DNA of 64,000 nt from Paenibacillus marchantiae (GTDB lineage: Bacteria; Bacillota; Bacilli; Paenibacillales; Paenibacillaceae): contig NZ_CP118270.1 in NCBI RefSeq assembly GCF_028771845.1, positions 1,054,001 to 1,118,000 on the forward strand, written 5' to 3'. Positions 33,995 through 42,204 of this stretch are shown here, piece by piece. A program made the translations under genes and the position numbers. How positions within the stretch are numbered: position 1 is the stretch's first letter; each line of letters starts with the position of its first letter. Under the pieces are notes generated by a model, which saw only the letters and a list, made by a program, of their open reading frames with translations, was not told where the DNA came from and searched no databases.

Positions 33995-34028
33995 TAAAAA
34001 AGAGCGGATCAACAAGTTGATCGACTCT
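33995..34028 (-). terminator. Terminator of htrA
   Basis: On the minus strand AGAGTCGATCAAC, a short loop and GTTGATCCGCTCT run into TTTTTTATT (plus 34001-34028 plus the A run before it), 49 bp after the htrA stop. Confidence 0.88.
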
Positions 34029-34076
34029 CCTTTATTACCCTATTTCTGTGTGCCATGTACATGAAAGCAATTCCCT

Positions 34077-35354
34077 TTACTCCGGTTTATCCGTGAGCTT
34101 CACCGACACCTTCTCGGCGTTGCCATCCCGGTAAAAGGTGATTTCAATCGTATCGCCGATCTTCTTCTTATCGTACAGATATTTCCGCAGATCAAGCGTA
34201 GAGGTAATTTTTTGCCCATCAAATTCCGTAATGACGTCATTCAGCTTCATGCCCGCATCGGATGCCGGACCGGACGCTTCCAACACGACCACACCGCTAT
34301 CTACGTGGGATGGGAGCTTCAGGTCTTTACGCTGCTCGTCATCCAGTGGGGCGTACGGATTACTCAGATCGACGGTATATACGCCCAGATATGGACGAGA
34401 TACTTTGCCATTCAGCAGCAGGGAATCCACCGTTTTCATCACTTCGTTCATCGGAATCGCAAAGCCGAGGCCTTCAACGCCTGTATCCGAGATCTTCATC
34501 GTGTTGATGCCGACCAGTTTGCCGTTCAGATCGGCCAGTGCCCCGCCACTGTTGCCTTCGTTAATCGCCGCATCCGTCTGGATCACGTTTTGTTCCCAGT
34601 CATACACACCGTCCTGATTAATGGATACCGGCAGAATCCGATCTGTGTAACTGACAATACCGGATGTCAGCGTACCGCCCAGACCGAGCGGATTCCCGAT
34701 CGCCAGCACCGTTTGACCGCGCTGAAGTTTGCTGGAATCACCAAGCTCTGCGGCTGGACCGATGCCCTTATCATCTTGCACAGACAATACCGCAATGTCA
34801 CTAACCCGGTCTTTGCCCACCAGCTTCGCTTTATGCGTTTCCCCGTCCACCGTAACAATCTCCAGATCACTCGCACCTTCCACGACGTGATGGTTGGTCA
34901 TGATGTAGGCTTTGCCATCTTCCTTTTTGAAAATGACCCCTGATCCCAGCGCAGAATCTTCCATCGACAGGCTGCTGCCCGTTTTATGGTTCACGATGCT
35001 CACCACGGAAGGGCGAACCTTCGCAGCTGCCTGGATAATCCGGTCGTACGGATCAGCCGCCTGCGCTGTCTGTGTACCGTCTCCGCCGTTCCCTGCAGCG
35101 TTCGCTAGAGGTAATGATGCAGGCTGCATAATAAAGCTGAACAGCGTAACGGTCACGATGGAGCTGATTACCGAACTGATCACGGCTACCTTGACCGTGG
35201 AGCTAAAACCCGAGCGTGACTTGCGTGGATTCTGCCAGCGGTCCCGTCCCCTGCCCCTGCCTCCAGGGCGAATGATCTGAAGTTTACCTTTCTGTTCAGG
35301 TTCGGCGCGTCTTGATACTTTGGTTGAATAAAAATCGTCTCCAAACAATCCCAT
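34077..35354 (-). CDS. htrA: HtrA/DegP-type membrane serine protease
   Basis: 425 residues from ATG 35354 (MGLFGDDFYS), 6 bases after GAGAGG; the longer frame to 35387 lacks a ribosome site. A cytoplasmic basic tail and one membrane helix (about 60-80) are followed by a trypsin-like S1C domain with the triad His in MTNHHVVEGA, Asp in VSDIAVLSV and Ser in NEGNSGGAL, and a C-terminal PDZ domain (GVVVLEASGPASDAGMKLND). It degrades or refolds misfolded exported proteins. It is the htrA paralogue always found after the wal operon in Bacillales (yyxA), though here about 920 bp of other sequence separates it from walJ. Confidence 0.96.
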   Translation of the reverse strand: MGLFGDDFYSTKVSRRAEPEQKGKLQIIRPGGRGRGRDRWQNPRKSRSGFSSTVKVAVISSVISSIVTVTLFSFIMQPASLPLANAAGNGGDGTQTAQAADPYDRIIQAAAKVRPSVVSIVNHKTGSSLSMEDSALGSGVIFKKEDGKAYIMTNHHVVEGASDLEIVTVDGETHKAKLVGKDRVSDIAVLSVQDDKGIGPAAELGDSSKLQRGQTVLAIGNPLGLGGTLTSGIVSYTDRILPVSINQDGVYDWEQNVIQTDAAINEGNSGGALADLNGKLVGINTMKISDTGVEGLGFAIPMNEVMKTVDSLLLNGKVSRPYLGVYTVDLSNPYAPLDDEQRKDLKLPSHVDSGVVVLEASGPASDAGMKLNDVITEFDGQKITSTLDLRKYLYDKKKIGDTIEITFYRDGNAEKVSVKLTDKPE

Positions 35355-35435
35355 CGTGATCCTCTCCCCTTCGTTGTCACGCATCAAGACCCTGACTGCC
35401 GCCCGATCGTTGTCGCATGGCCAACGACTGTGTCC

Positions 35436-35591
35436 TTACGTTACCCCACTCCGGCCACAGCCGAGCTTCCGATCGCTGTTACTCACAAATTTTATTAATT
35501 ACCCTCTAAATAAGGTGAAAATTTGTTCATAAAGGCGAACGCTTCGCTTCTCCAGCTTCGTTCTGTGTCCTCCGTTACGCGTGTACCGTAA
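35436..35591 (+). repeat. Dispersed structured repeat, copy 2 (htrA upstream region)
   Basis: The same blocks as copy 1: CCACTCCG (35446), CTTCCGATCGCTG (35465), TAAAGGCGAACGCTTCGCTT (about 35531) and CTCCGTTACGCGTG (about 35570). Nested arms: TTACGTTAC (35436-35444) with GTACCGTAA (35583-35591), one mismatch; CACAG..CGAGCT with AGCTTCG..CTGTG; and ACAAATTTT with AAAATTTGT, perfect 9 bp. The arms differ from the other copies but stay complementary. Confidence 0.8.
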
Positions 35592-36091
35592 ATACCAACT
35601 CATTCTTCCATGCGTTCCTGCATAAAAACTCGTTTTGCATATCGCTGCCATTCCCGCTAACTCGGAATGAAGCGTCTATGTACAACAGAACGGACATCCC
35701 ATTCTGCTTGTGACTCTATCAGAAATGCTCTCGCATTCTACGACATGCCTTTTTGCGCGCAAAACAGCCTCTACTATAAAAGCTCCTTATATACTAAACA
35801 CGCCAAATCTTAAAAAGTTGCATATTTACGAAGATTAACGGAAATTTCCGCTATAACGCGCTTAACAATAAAGGTCCCTAGTATCTATCACCACAAAATC
35901 CAGTTGGCTAAGCGCAATTTTGCCTATTCCCGTGAACTTTTTCATCTTCTTAAGCAAAATGCAGTCCCTGGTTCAGCATACACGTCCCTTACGTGTAATT
36001 ATAGCGGCAAAAAGAGGAATGTTTTCCATCAAGCCTGACTACAATAATAGTAAAAGACAATTCGAAGCTTCATAGAAGGAGGATTCACATT
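35592..36091. other. Gene-free interval with a second inverted-repeat element
   Basis: About 500 bp with no gene. CGGAAATTTCCG (35839-35850) is a perfect palindrome; CCGCTATAA (35848-35856) and TTATAGCGG (35999-36007) are a perfect 9-bp inverted pair about 140 bp apart. With GGAAA and TTTCC outside them, these could be the ends of a small element of about 190 bp. The rest is unremarkable. Confidence 0.45.
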
Positions 36092-36304
36092 ATGGATCGC
36101 ACGCGTACACTCACAGCCATGGATGAAGTTCATATGGCGGCCAAGCTGGCCGATCTCAAGGAAGAGCATTACCGCAACACCCTTGCCCTAAGCACGATTA
36201 TTGAACTGCTCGTCGACAAAGGCATTCTGACCCGCGAAGAAGTAGAGCGCAAAGCTACCGAACTCGACAGCTTTATGGCTCACCCACCCTATCCCATGGC
36301 GTAG
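36092..36304 (+). CDS. Small conserved hypothetical protein
   Basis: 70 residues; ATG follows GAAGGAGG by 8-9 bases, so translation is likely. It is mostly two or three amphipathic helices (MDEVHMAAKLADLKEEHYRN, then ALSTIIELLVDKGILTREEV) with the helix-turn LVDKGILTREEVE typical of short regulatory or scaffold proteins. No cysteine pairs, no membrane segment. Its last 32 bp overlap the 3' end of walJ on the opposite strand. It is the only plus-strand gene in the 31.9-64 kb stretch. The function is unknown. Confidence 0.7.
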   Translation: MDRTRTLTAMDEVHMAAKLADLKEEHYRNTLALSTIIELLVDKGILTREEVERKATELDSFMAHPPYPMA

Positions 36305-37079
36305 GCCGATCATAATACGTATCACAGAGCTTGAACTCATGATCCCGATAAAAGCAACCACGGCTCTCCATCGCATCACGCACGGTCATTTTCGCCAAGT
36401 CCATCATATTATGATCCCGGCTCAAATGTGCCAGATACGTGCGCTTGATGCGTCCGTTCATCAGTTCACTAAGCGCAGCTCCCGCCGCTTCGTTCGACAA
36501 ATGCCCAATGTCGCTCAGAATGCGGCGCTTGGTGTTCCATGGATACCGCCCCATGCGCAGCAATTCGACATCATGATTCGCCTCCAGCACAAGTACATCC
36601 GAATCCGAGATCGCATCGCGAACCTTGTCGCTCATATATCCGAGATCCGTCGCAACGGACAGCTTCTCACTGCCATCATCGAATGTGTACCCTACCGGTT
36701 CCGCTGCATCATGGGAGATGCCGAAGGATTCCACGCGAAGGGAGCCAAAATCATGCTTTTCACCGGTCTCAAATACCCTCCGGTTTTCCTCTGGAATCGC
36801 CCCAACGGACTTCTCCAGTGCCGCCCACGTATTCGTATTTGCATAGATTGGTAAATTATATTTCCGAGACATCGCGCCTAGTCCTTTAATGTGATCGGAA
36901 TGTTCATGTGTAACCAGAATCCCGTCCAGCTCCGTTCCCGAAATCTCCCGTTCCAGAAACAATGCCTCCAGCCGCTTCGCACTGAGACCTGCATCAATCA
37001 TGAGGGATGTGCCCCCATGCTGTATAACCGTGGCATTCCCTGTCGAACCGCTGGATAACACGGTAAAATAAATCCCCAT
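36273..37079 (-). CDS. walJ: WalJ (YycJ), metallo-beta-lactamase-fold nuclease-like protein
   Basis: 268 residues. Metallo-beta-lactamase fold with metal ligands in THEHSDHIKGLG near residue 58, SHDAAEP near 123, LEANHD near 165 and a final HLSRDHN near 217. It is the usual fifth member of the WalRK operon and is reported to influence cell-wall and replication-linked phenotypes; similarity is to RNase Z-like and exonuclease proteins. It is 6 bp after walI. Its 3' end overlaps the small convergent gene at 36092. Confidence 0.95.
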   Translation of the reverse strand: MGIYFTVLSSGSTGNATVIQHGGTSLMIDAGLSAKRLEALFLEREISGTELDGILVTHEHSDHIKGLGAMSRKYNLPIYANTNTWAALEKSVGAIPEENRRVFETGEKHDFGSLRVESFGISHDAAEPVGYTFDDGSEKLSVATDLGYMSDKVRDAISDSDVLVLEANHDVELLRMGRYPWNTKRRILSDIGHLSNEAAGAALSELMNGRIKRTYLAHLSRDHNMMDLAKMTVRDAMESRGCFYRDHEFKLCDTYYDRPTPWDRVGEP

Positions 37080-37085
37080 AACGCA

Positions 37086-37829
37086 TTACTCCCCTGGTTT
37101 GTCTGTCTTGGGACTGAATACATCCCCACTGATGCCCTGCACGTACAACACTTCGCCACTTTCCAGCACGAACCGCCATGCCGGCATCGCCACCTGCATA
37201 TCTGAATTGAACAACTGGCCGTAATAGCCCAACTGAATATCTTTGACAATCGCATCATTTGGCAAAAAGTTCTCGATCAGCGTACCCAGCGCCTTCGACG
37301 CCGGAAGCACCTGCTGATCGCTTTCCTCCGCTGTCGTAATCCGCACCGGAGTCTGACGATAACCCGTAATTTTCTGATCGCTGTAGAATAACTCCAGACT
37401 AACATTGAAGAGCGGCCATTTGCCATCCACCAACGGATGAAGCACAAATGCCCCATCCTCCGCCATCAGCTGATCCCATCGATACGTACCGATCTGGGGA
37501 ATCTCGTTCTGTAGTGCATCCTCCAGCTCGCTTTGCGAGAAGATTAGCTTGCTGTCAACGGTGTTTTCCAGTTCAACATCAATGCCTGTCTTGTTATCTT
37601 CAATGAACTCATACGACAGCTTCGGCAGCTTCGGCGTCTCATTCGGAATAGGAGCCAGCACCTGAATGCCCTTCTCCTCCATCGCCTGCTGTGTATTATC
37701 TGCCAGTGAGGTGAAGTCCAGATTGGCTCCGGCCGTCTCCCGCGCATCCATCCAGATCTGGTATCCCAGCACCAGATTGAGCAGCAGGAAGGCATAGATC
37801 AACACATTTTTCGCCCGTCCCCAATCCAA
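37086..37829 (-). CDS. walI: WalI (YycI), regulator of WalK
   Basis: About 247 residues. One N-terminal membrane helix (AKNVLIYAFLLLNLVLGYQI) and an extracytoplasmic domain. With WalH it contacts WalK in the membrane and tunes its activity. The open frame extends to 37889, but the ribosome site GGAGGTGG lies inside that extension; TTG at 37829, 8 bases later, gives LDWGRAKNVLIYAF, matching the family start (MDWSKAKNIF), so it is preferred. The 215-275 bp gap to walH is unusual for this operon and holds repeat copy 3. Confidence 0.9.
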   Translation of the reverse strand: MDWGRAKNVLIYAFLLLNLVLGYQIWMDARETAGANLDFTSLADNTQQAMEEKGIQVLAPIPNETPKLPKLSYEFIEDNKTGIDVELENTVDSKLIFSQSELEDALQNEIPQIGTYRWDQLMAEDGAFVLHPLVDGKWPLFNVSLELFYSDQKITGYRQTPVRITTAEESDQQVLPASKALGTLIENFLPNDAIVKDIQLGYYGQLFNSDMQVAMPAWRFVLESGEVLYVQGISGDVFSPKTDKPGE

Positions 37830-37916
37830 AACATCCACCTCCATCATTAGACTTCTTGAAATACTTTCTAAAGTTGCCCAACCTGCCACCGCTACTTTAG
37901 TCTTTTATAGACTTTG

Positions 37917-38088
37917 AACATAAAACTCCACGATAACGAGGGGGGCAGAAAAAACCTGGAGAAACGTAGTGCTCGCCTTTATTCTCGGATTTCTCCCTTT
38001 AACTAAAGGGAATCAATGAAATCTGGGAATAACAGCGATCGGAAGGTTGTTCTGACCGCGGAGTGGATAGTGCAGCCCACCTTATGTT
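37917..38088 (-). repeat. Dispersed structured repeat, copy 3 (inside the wal operon)
   Basis: In reverse orientation the blocks are CCACTCCG, CTTCCGATCGCTG, TAAAGGCGAGCACTACGTTTCTCCAG (in part) and CTCGTTATCGTG. Arms: AACATAA (37917-37923) with TTATGTT (38082-38088), perfect; CAGAACAACCT with AGGTTTTTTCTG; TTATTCCCAGATTTC with GAAATCCGAGAATAA, 13 of 15; and a perfect CCCTTTAGTTAAAGGG tip. It fills the gap between walH and walI and so is transcribed with them. Confidence 0.85.
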
Positions 38089-38104
38089 TAATGACTATAA
38101 CCCA

Positions 38105-39406
38105 TCAAGAAACGGTGGTCTCCTCCCCGTTTCCAAATCGAATTACCCACACCGGTATCAGCTTCAGTCCATCCTCAATGCTGGATGGACGGTAAGCCGG
38201 ATACACGTCTACGACCTTACGATTAGTACCCGCCACCTTCTGGATGAGCGCCTTCAGCTTGTCCCCACCGGGCAGGGTGACCGATTTCTTCGTCTCCGCG
38301 CCTTCGTTCAGATATTCGAGCGAACGTTCATAGCTGGATACCGTCTCCTGCTGCATCTCCATGCTGATCGTGCCGAACCGGAACTGCATCGAGTCCATAA
38401 TCGGGAAGCTGCTGTAATATTGCTGGAACTGAAGTTTCGTCTTTGTATCGGTTGTATCCAGCATCATGCGCGAACGACCTTTCCAGCCGCCATGCTGATT
38501 CACAAAATCAACCGCGGACAGCGCATCCTTCGCTGCATCAATCTGTCCCGCAGGCGGCGCCGCTGGATCGGTGTAGCTAATCCAGCGCTGTTCTTGCTTC
38601 ACTTGCAGACTGCGCTTGCTGTCTGTATAGATCTCCGATCCATCTTTTTCCCGAATGTTTCGGGTCATGCTTGGATCAAAGAATAGGCTGCGCTGCATTT
38701 GTTCGACAGTGAACTGGCCTGTAGGCACGTCAGCCTCAATCGTTTCCAGTGCTTCAGCCGGGATATAATATCCGCCGTCCATCAGCGTATAAGGTGTCCA
38801 GCTGCTGCCGAAGTCGACATGCTGCTGCACGTCCTGTACTGTCAGATCCGCCTGCGTCGCCTCGTAGACCACATCGCCTTTGGAACTGAAGAACAGTGCG
38901 TGAGCCTTTGTTTCATTTTTGGCCGTATAAATCGAGATTCGGTTAATCGTTTCCCCTTGGAAGAGGGAGTCTGTCCCGAGCCGCATCACACGCTGTAACA
39001 ACGCTACAGGGATGCCTTCCTTGAACGACAGTTCAAAGCCAGGATTCTCCTTACGAATCTGATCCCAATGGACCGATTGCACACTCCGACGCTGGAAATC
39101 ATCAAACGTACGCCCCTGCAACCGTGAATAAATCAACTGATAGAACGTATTGCCCGGATAAAACACCGTATGTTTGTCCTCTCCCAGATGAATAACCATC
39201 TGATCCGGGAAAATTAAATCTTCAATATTGCGCTCCTGGCCCATATTCTCGGTTTTCACATAGTTCGTCTCTGACGTCACAATCGAATCGCCCCCACCGG
39301 GCAAACGATAGATTAAGAAGTAACTTTGTACCAAACTGGCAACGACGAGGGAAGCAAGCACCAGCGATTTAATCCGCTCTTTCAAGGTGCTCACCTCCTT
39401 CCTCAC
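38105..39406 (-). CDS. walH: WalH (YycH), regulator of WalK
   Basis: Up to 433 residues. One N-terminal membrane helix (LVLASLVVASLVQSYFLIY) and a large extracytoplasmic domain (FPDQMVIHLGEDKHTVFYPGN; DGGYYIPAEALETIE). It works with WalI to regulate the WalK kinase. The start is uncertain: GTG at 39406 is upstream of the ribosome site AAGGAGG, whereas TTG at 39385 is 8 bases after it and is probably used. Either start overlaps the end of walK, so translation is coupled. The C-terminal end faces the repeat in the gap to walI. Confidence 0.94.
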   Translation of the reverse strand: MRKEVSTLKERIKSLVLASLVVASLVQSYFLIYRLPGGGDSIVTSETNYVKTENMGQERNIEDLIFPDQMVIHLGEDKHTVFYPGNTFYQLIYSRLQGRTFDDFQRRSVQSVHWDQIRKENPGFELSFKEGIPVALLQRVMRLGTDSLFQGETINRISIYTAKNETKAHALFFSSKGDVVYEATQADLTVQDVQQHVDFGSSWTPYTLMDGGYYIPAEALETIEADVPTGQFTVEQMQRSLFFDPSMTRNIREKDGSEIYTDSKRSLQVKQEQRWISYTDPAAPPAGQIDAAKDALSAVDFVNQHGGWKGRSRMMLDTTDTKTKLQFQQYYSSFPIMDSMQFRFGTISMEMQQETVSSYERSLEYLNEGAETKKSVTLPGGDKLKALIQKVAGTNRKVVDVYPAYRPSSIEDGLKLIPVWVIRFGNGEETTVS

Positions 39407-41219
39407 GCATGGGCAGTGTGAACGTTACCGTTGTCCCCACGTCCACCTCGGACTCCAGTGAGATATTGCCGTCATGGGCCTTCACAATTTCCCGGGCAAT
39501 GGACAATCCAAGCCCTGTGCCGCCCATACTGCGGGAACGAGCCTTGTCTACCCGATAAAACCGTTCAAAAATGCGGTCCAGATCCCGCTGTGGAATCCCC
39601 ATCCCCGTATCGGTCACTGATATGGCGAGAGTATGATCATCATTGCGTCTGGCTGCGATTGTAATCGTGCCACCTTCAAGCGTGTATTTCAGCGCATTGG
39701 ACACAACATTATCAAGCACCTGATCAATTTGGTCGCGATCCAATGGAACCGCTGGAATCCCGTTCTCTACAGAAAGCACAGATTGAATATCCTTCTGATG
39801 CATCTGAAACGAAAAACGATCCGACACTTCTTCCAACATCTCCATGATGTCGGTTGGCTGTTTGCGCAGCATCGCTTCCTTGGAATCGAGCCTGGACAGA
39901 TGCAGCAAATCCGTAACCAAGCGAATCATACGCTCCGTCTCATTCTGGATTACTCCAACGAATCTCCCAGCGAGCTGCGGATCTTCCAGAGCTCCATCAT
40001 CCAGCGCTTCTGCGTAGCTCTTGATGGTGGTCAACGGTGTACGCAGCTCATGAGAGACATTCGCCACGAATTCACGCCGTGAAGCTTCCAGTTCTTCCTG
40101 CTCCGTAACGTCCTGAAGCACAGCGATCGTACCTGTAATGCCTAGCTCCCGGCGATGAACCGGTGTAAACGTCATGCGGATGACAACGGGATCTTCCTGT
40201 CCCGCAGGCGCAATCTGAAGCAGCGTCGAACCCGTAAATCCACTCGCTAACGCTTCCGCATCTTCCGGATCAATGCCCAGCAATACCGCAAAATGCCTTC
40301 CTTCAATGTCCGCCGGACGCATGCCCAGAATGCTGCTGGCACGGCGGTTCACCAGAATGACTTTGCCATATTCGTCCGTGGCCACCACGCCATCACTCAT
40401 GTTGGTCAGAATGGACGTGAGCTTCTCCTTCTCCTCTTCGTTCTGGGAGAGTGCATCCCGGAGCCTGCTCGTCATATAGTTAAATGCCCGGCTAAGCTGT
40501 CCAATCTCATCCGTTCCGAATACAGGGGTCTGCTGATCAAAGTTTCCTTCTGCGACCGCCGTCGCCCTTCGGGTAACCTCCTTGATCGGCTGCGTTATCG
40601 TATGTGACAGAATGACACCAAGCACTGCGGTTAATACCAAGGCAATCAAAATGCCGGAGATAAAAATCTTGTTAATGCCCTCCATTGTGGCATATAACTC
40701 ATTCATCGAGGCGGCGATGTAGACCGCGCCGATAATCTTGCCGCCGGACAGCACCGGCTTGGCAACGACCTTTTTGCGAACATTATCCTCGTCCACGATA
40801 TATTCCTCATTGTCCCGAATGCCTTGAAGCGCACGGCTGACAACGGTCTGGGTGTTTTTGCGTCCAACATAGTCTGAATGGGAACTTAGCGAGGTGGTCA
40901 GCACTTTGCCACTGGCATCCAGCACCTGAATCTCGGCGCCGTTAATGTTGAACAGGTTGTTTACCAACACACGCAGGTTTTCCGTTTTGTCCTCGCCAGC
41001 CTCGGCTTCTCCACCAGCCATCGTCTCTCCCACAAGCACAGACAGCATCTCAGCCCGTGCCTGCAAATCCTCAGTGAAGTTGCTGGTCAGCGAGTTCTTC
41101 ATCGCACTCACAAAATAAACGCCGATCAATTGCATCGCAATCAGAATCAGCAGTACATAGATAATAATCAGTTTCGCCTGAATCGTTCGAAAGAACGAAA
41201 ATCGCGAGAAACGCCCCAT
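39369..41219 (-). CDS. walK: Essential cell-wall sensor histidine kinase WalK (YycG)
   Basis: 616 residues. Two membrane helices (about 13-35 and 185-207) enclose an extracellular Cache/PAS-like domain; then HAMP (about 205-260, ITQPIKEVTRRATAVAEGNFD), PAS (about 265-370, ILTNMSDGVVATDEYG) and the kinase core with H-box FVANVSHELRTPLTTIKSYAEAL, N-box DNVVSNALKYT, G1 DTGMGIP and G2 GGTGLGLSIA. It phosphorylates WalR to control autolysins and wall synthesis. Start ATG overlaps the walR stop as TAATG. Confidence 0.97.
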   Translation of the reverse strand: MGRFSRFSFFRTIQAKLIIIYVLLILIAMQLIGVYFVSAMKNSLTSNFTEDLQARAEMLSVLVGETMAGGEAEAGEDKTENLRVLVNNLFNINGAEIQVLDASGKVLTTSLSSHSDYVGRKNTQTVVSRALQGIRDNEEYIVDEDNVRKKVVAKPVLSGGKIIGAVYIAASMNELYATMEGINKIFISGILIALVLTAVLGVILSHTITQPIKEVTRRATAVAEGNFDQQTPVFGTDEIGQLSRAFNYMTSRLRDALSQNEEEKEKLTSILTNMSDGVVATDEYGKVILVNRRASSILGMRPADIEGRHFAVLLGIDPEDAEALASGFTGSTLLQIAPAGQEDPVVIRMTFTPVHRRELGITGTIAVLQDVTEQEELEASRREFVANVSHELRTPLTTIKSYAEALDDGALEDPQLAGRFVGVIQNETERMIRLVTDLLHLSRLDSKEAMLRKQPTDIMEMLEEVSDRFSFQMHQKDIQSVLSVENGIPAVPLDRDQIDQVLDNVVSNALKYTLEGGTITIAARRNDDHTLAISVTDTGMGIPQRDLDRIFERFYRVDKARSRSMGGTGLGLSIAREIVKAHDGNISLESEVDVGTTVTFTLPMREEGGEHLERAD

Positions 41220-41941
41220 TATATCCCCACGCTTTTGGGACTGCGCACGAGATAACCCAGCCCGCGGCGAGTCAGAATCGTTTCTGGTTTGCTCGGGTTC
41301 TCCTCAATCTTCTCACGCAGACGACGAATCGTAACATCAACGGTACGTACATCCCCGAAATATTCATATCCCCATACAGCTTGCAGCAGATGTTCACGTG
41401 TCATTACCTTGCCGGAATGCTTCGCCATATAATAGAGAAGTTCGTACTCACGGTGAGTCAGATCCAGCGGTTCGCCGCCTTTGTAAGCTGTATACATGTC
41501 CATATCAAACGCCAGATCAAATAAACGCATGACCTGTTTCTCTTCGTCTTCCGGCGCTTCAGCCGTAATGGCAGGCTTCTGCCGTCTGCGCATCTGTGCT
41601 TTCACCCGGGCGAGCAGCTCGCGCGTACTGAAAGGCTTCGTCACGTAATCATCCGCACCTAGCTCCAAACCGAGCACCTTGTCGATCTCCCCATCCTTTG
41701 CGGTCAGCATAATGATCGGCATCTCCAGATGGGCACGCACCTCGCGGCACACATCCATACCATCCTTACCTGGCAGCATCAGGTCCAGCAGCATCAGATC
41801 CGGCTTCTCGGATAACGCCAATTCAACCGCACGAATGCCATCAAATGCGCAGATGACCTCGTACCCCTCTTTTTCCAAATTAAACTTCAGAATGTCCGCA
41901 ATGGGCTGTTCATCGTCCACCACCAAAATCTTCCCCTGCAT
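41219..41941 (-). CDS. walR: Essential response regulator WalR (YycF)
   Basis: 240 residues, OmpR/PhoB family. Receiver domain with acidic pocket D9-D10, phosphoacceptor D53 in LLDLMLPG, T80 and K102; T101, a serine/threonine-kinase target in B. subtilis WalR, is conserved. The winged-helix DNA-binding domain (about 130-235) contains [26 protein letters not shown] and the recognition helix [16 protein letters not shown]. It regulates autolysins and wall-metabolism genes through TGTWAH-N5-TGTWAH sites; one such site occurs upstream of the M23 gene at 43903. First gene of the wal operon. Confidence 0.98.
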   Translation of the reverse strand: MQGKILVVDDEQPIADILKFNLEKEGYEVICAFDGIRAVELALSEKPDLMLLDLMLPGKDGMDVCREVRAHLEMPIIMLTAKDGEIDKVLGLELGADDYVTKPFSTRELLARVKAQMRRRQKPAITAEAPEDEEKQVMRLFDLAFDMDMYTAYKGGEPLDLTHREYELLYYMAKHSGKVMTREHLLQAVWGYEYFGDVRTVDVTIRRLREKIEENPSKPETILTRRGLGYLVRSPKSVGI

Positions 41942-42150
41942 CGGCTGTCTTCACCCCTATATCCTGCTTAATCCGCCTTAGCGGTCTATCTCTCTTAATC
42001 AACTTATATAAATTGTGTTTCCTACGTTTTCATTGAATATAGTTCATATCATATGGCTTGTTGCCTATAGTCTATAGTTTAACATACCTGAAGCACCGTC
42101 ACATCCCGATCAGGGCCAATGTGCAGCCCAAACTGAAAAATTTTTACAGC

Positions 42151-42186
42151 AGCAAAAAACAAGGCCAGCATCAACTGCCAACCTTG
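42151..42186 (-). terminator. Terminator of the M23 peptidase gene
   Basis: On the minus strand CAAGG..GGCA, loop, TGC..CCTTG, then TTTTTTGC (plus 42160-42186 with the A run at 42154-42159), about 20 bp after the stop. Confidence 0.85.
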
Positions 42187-42204
42187 CCCTGGATTGCGAT
42201 ATAA

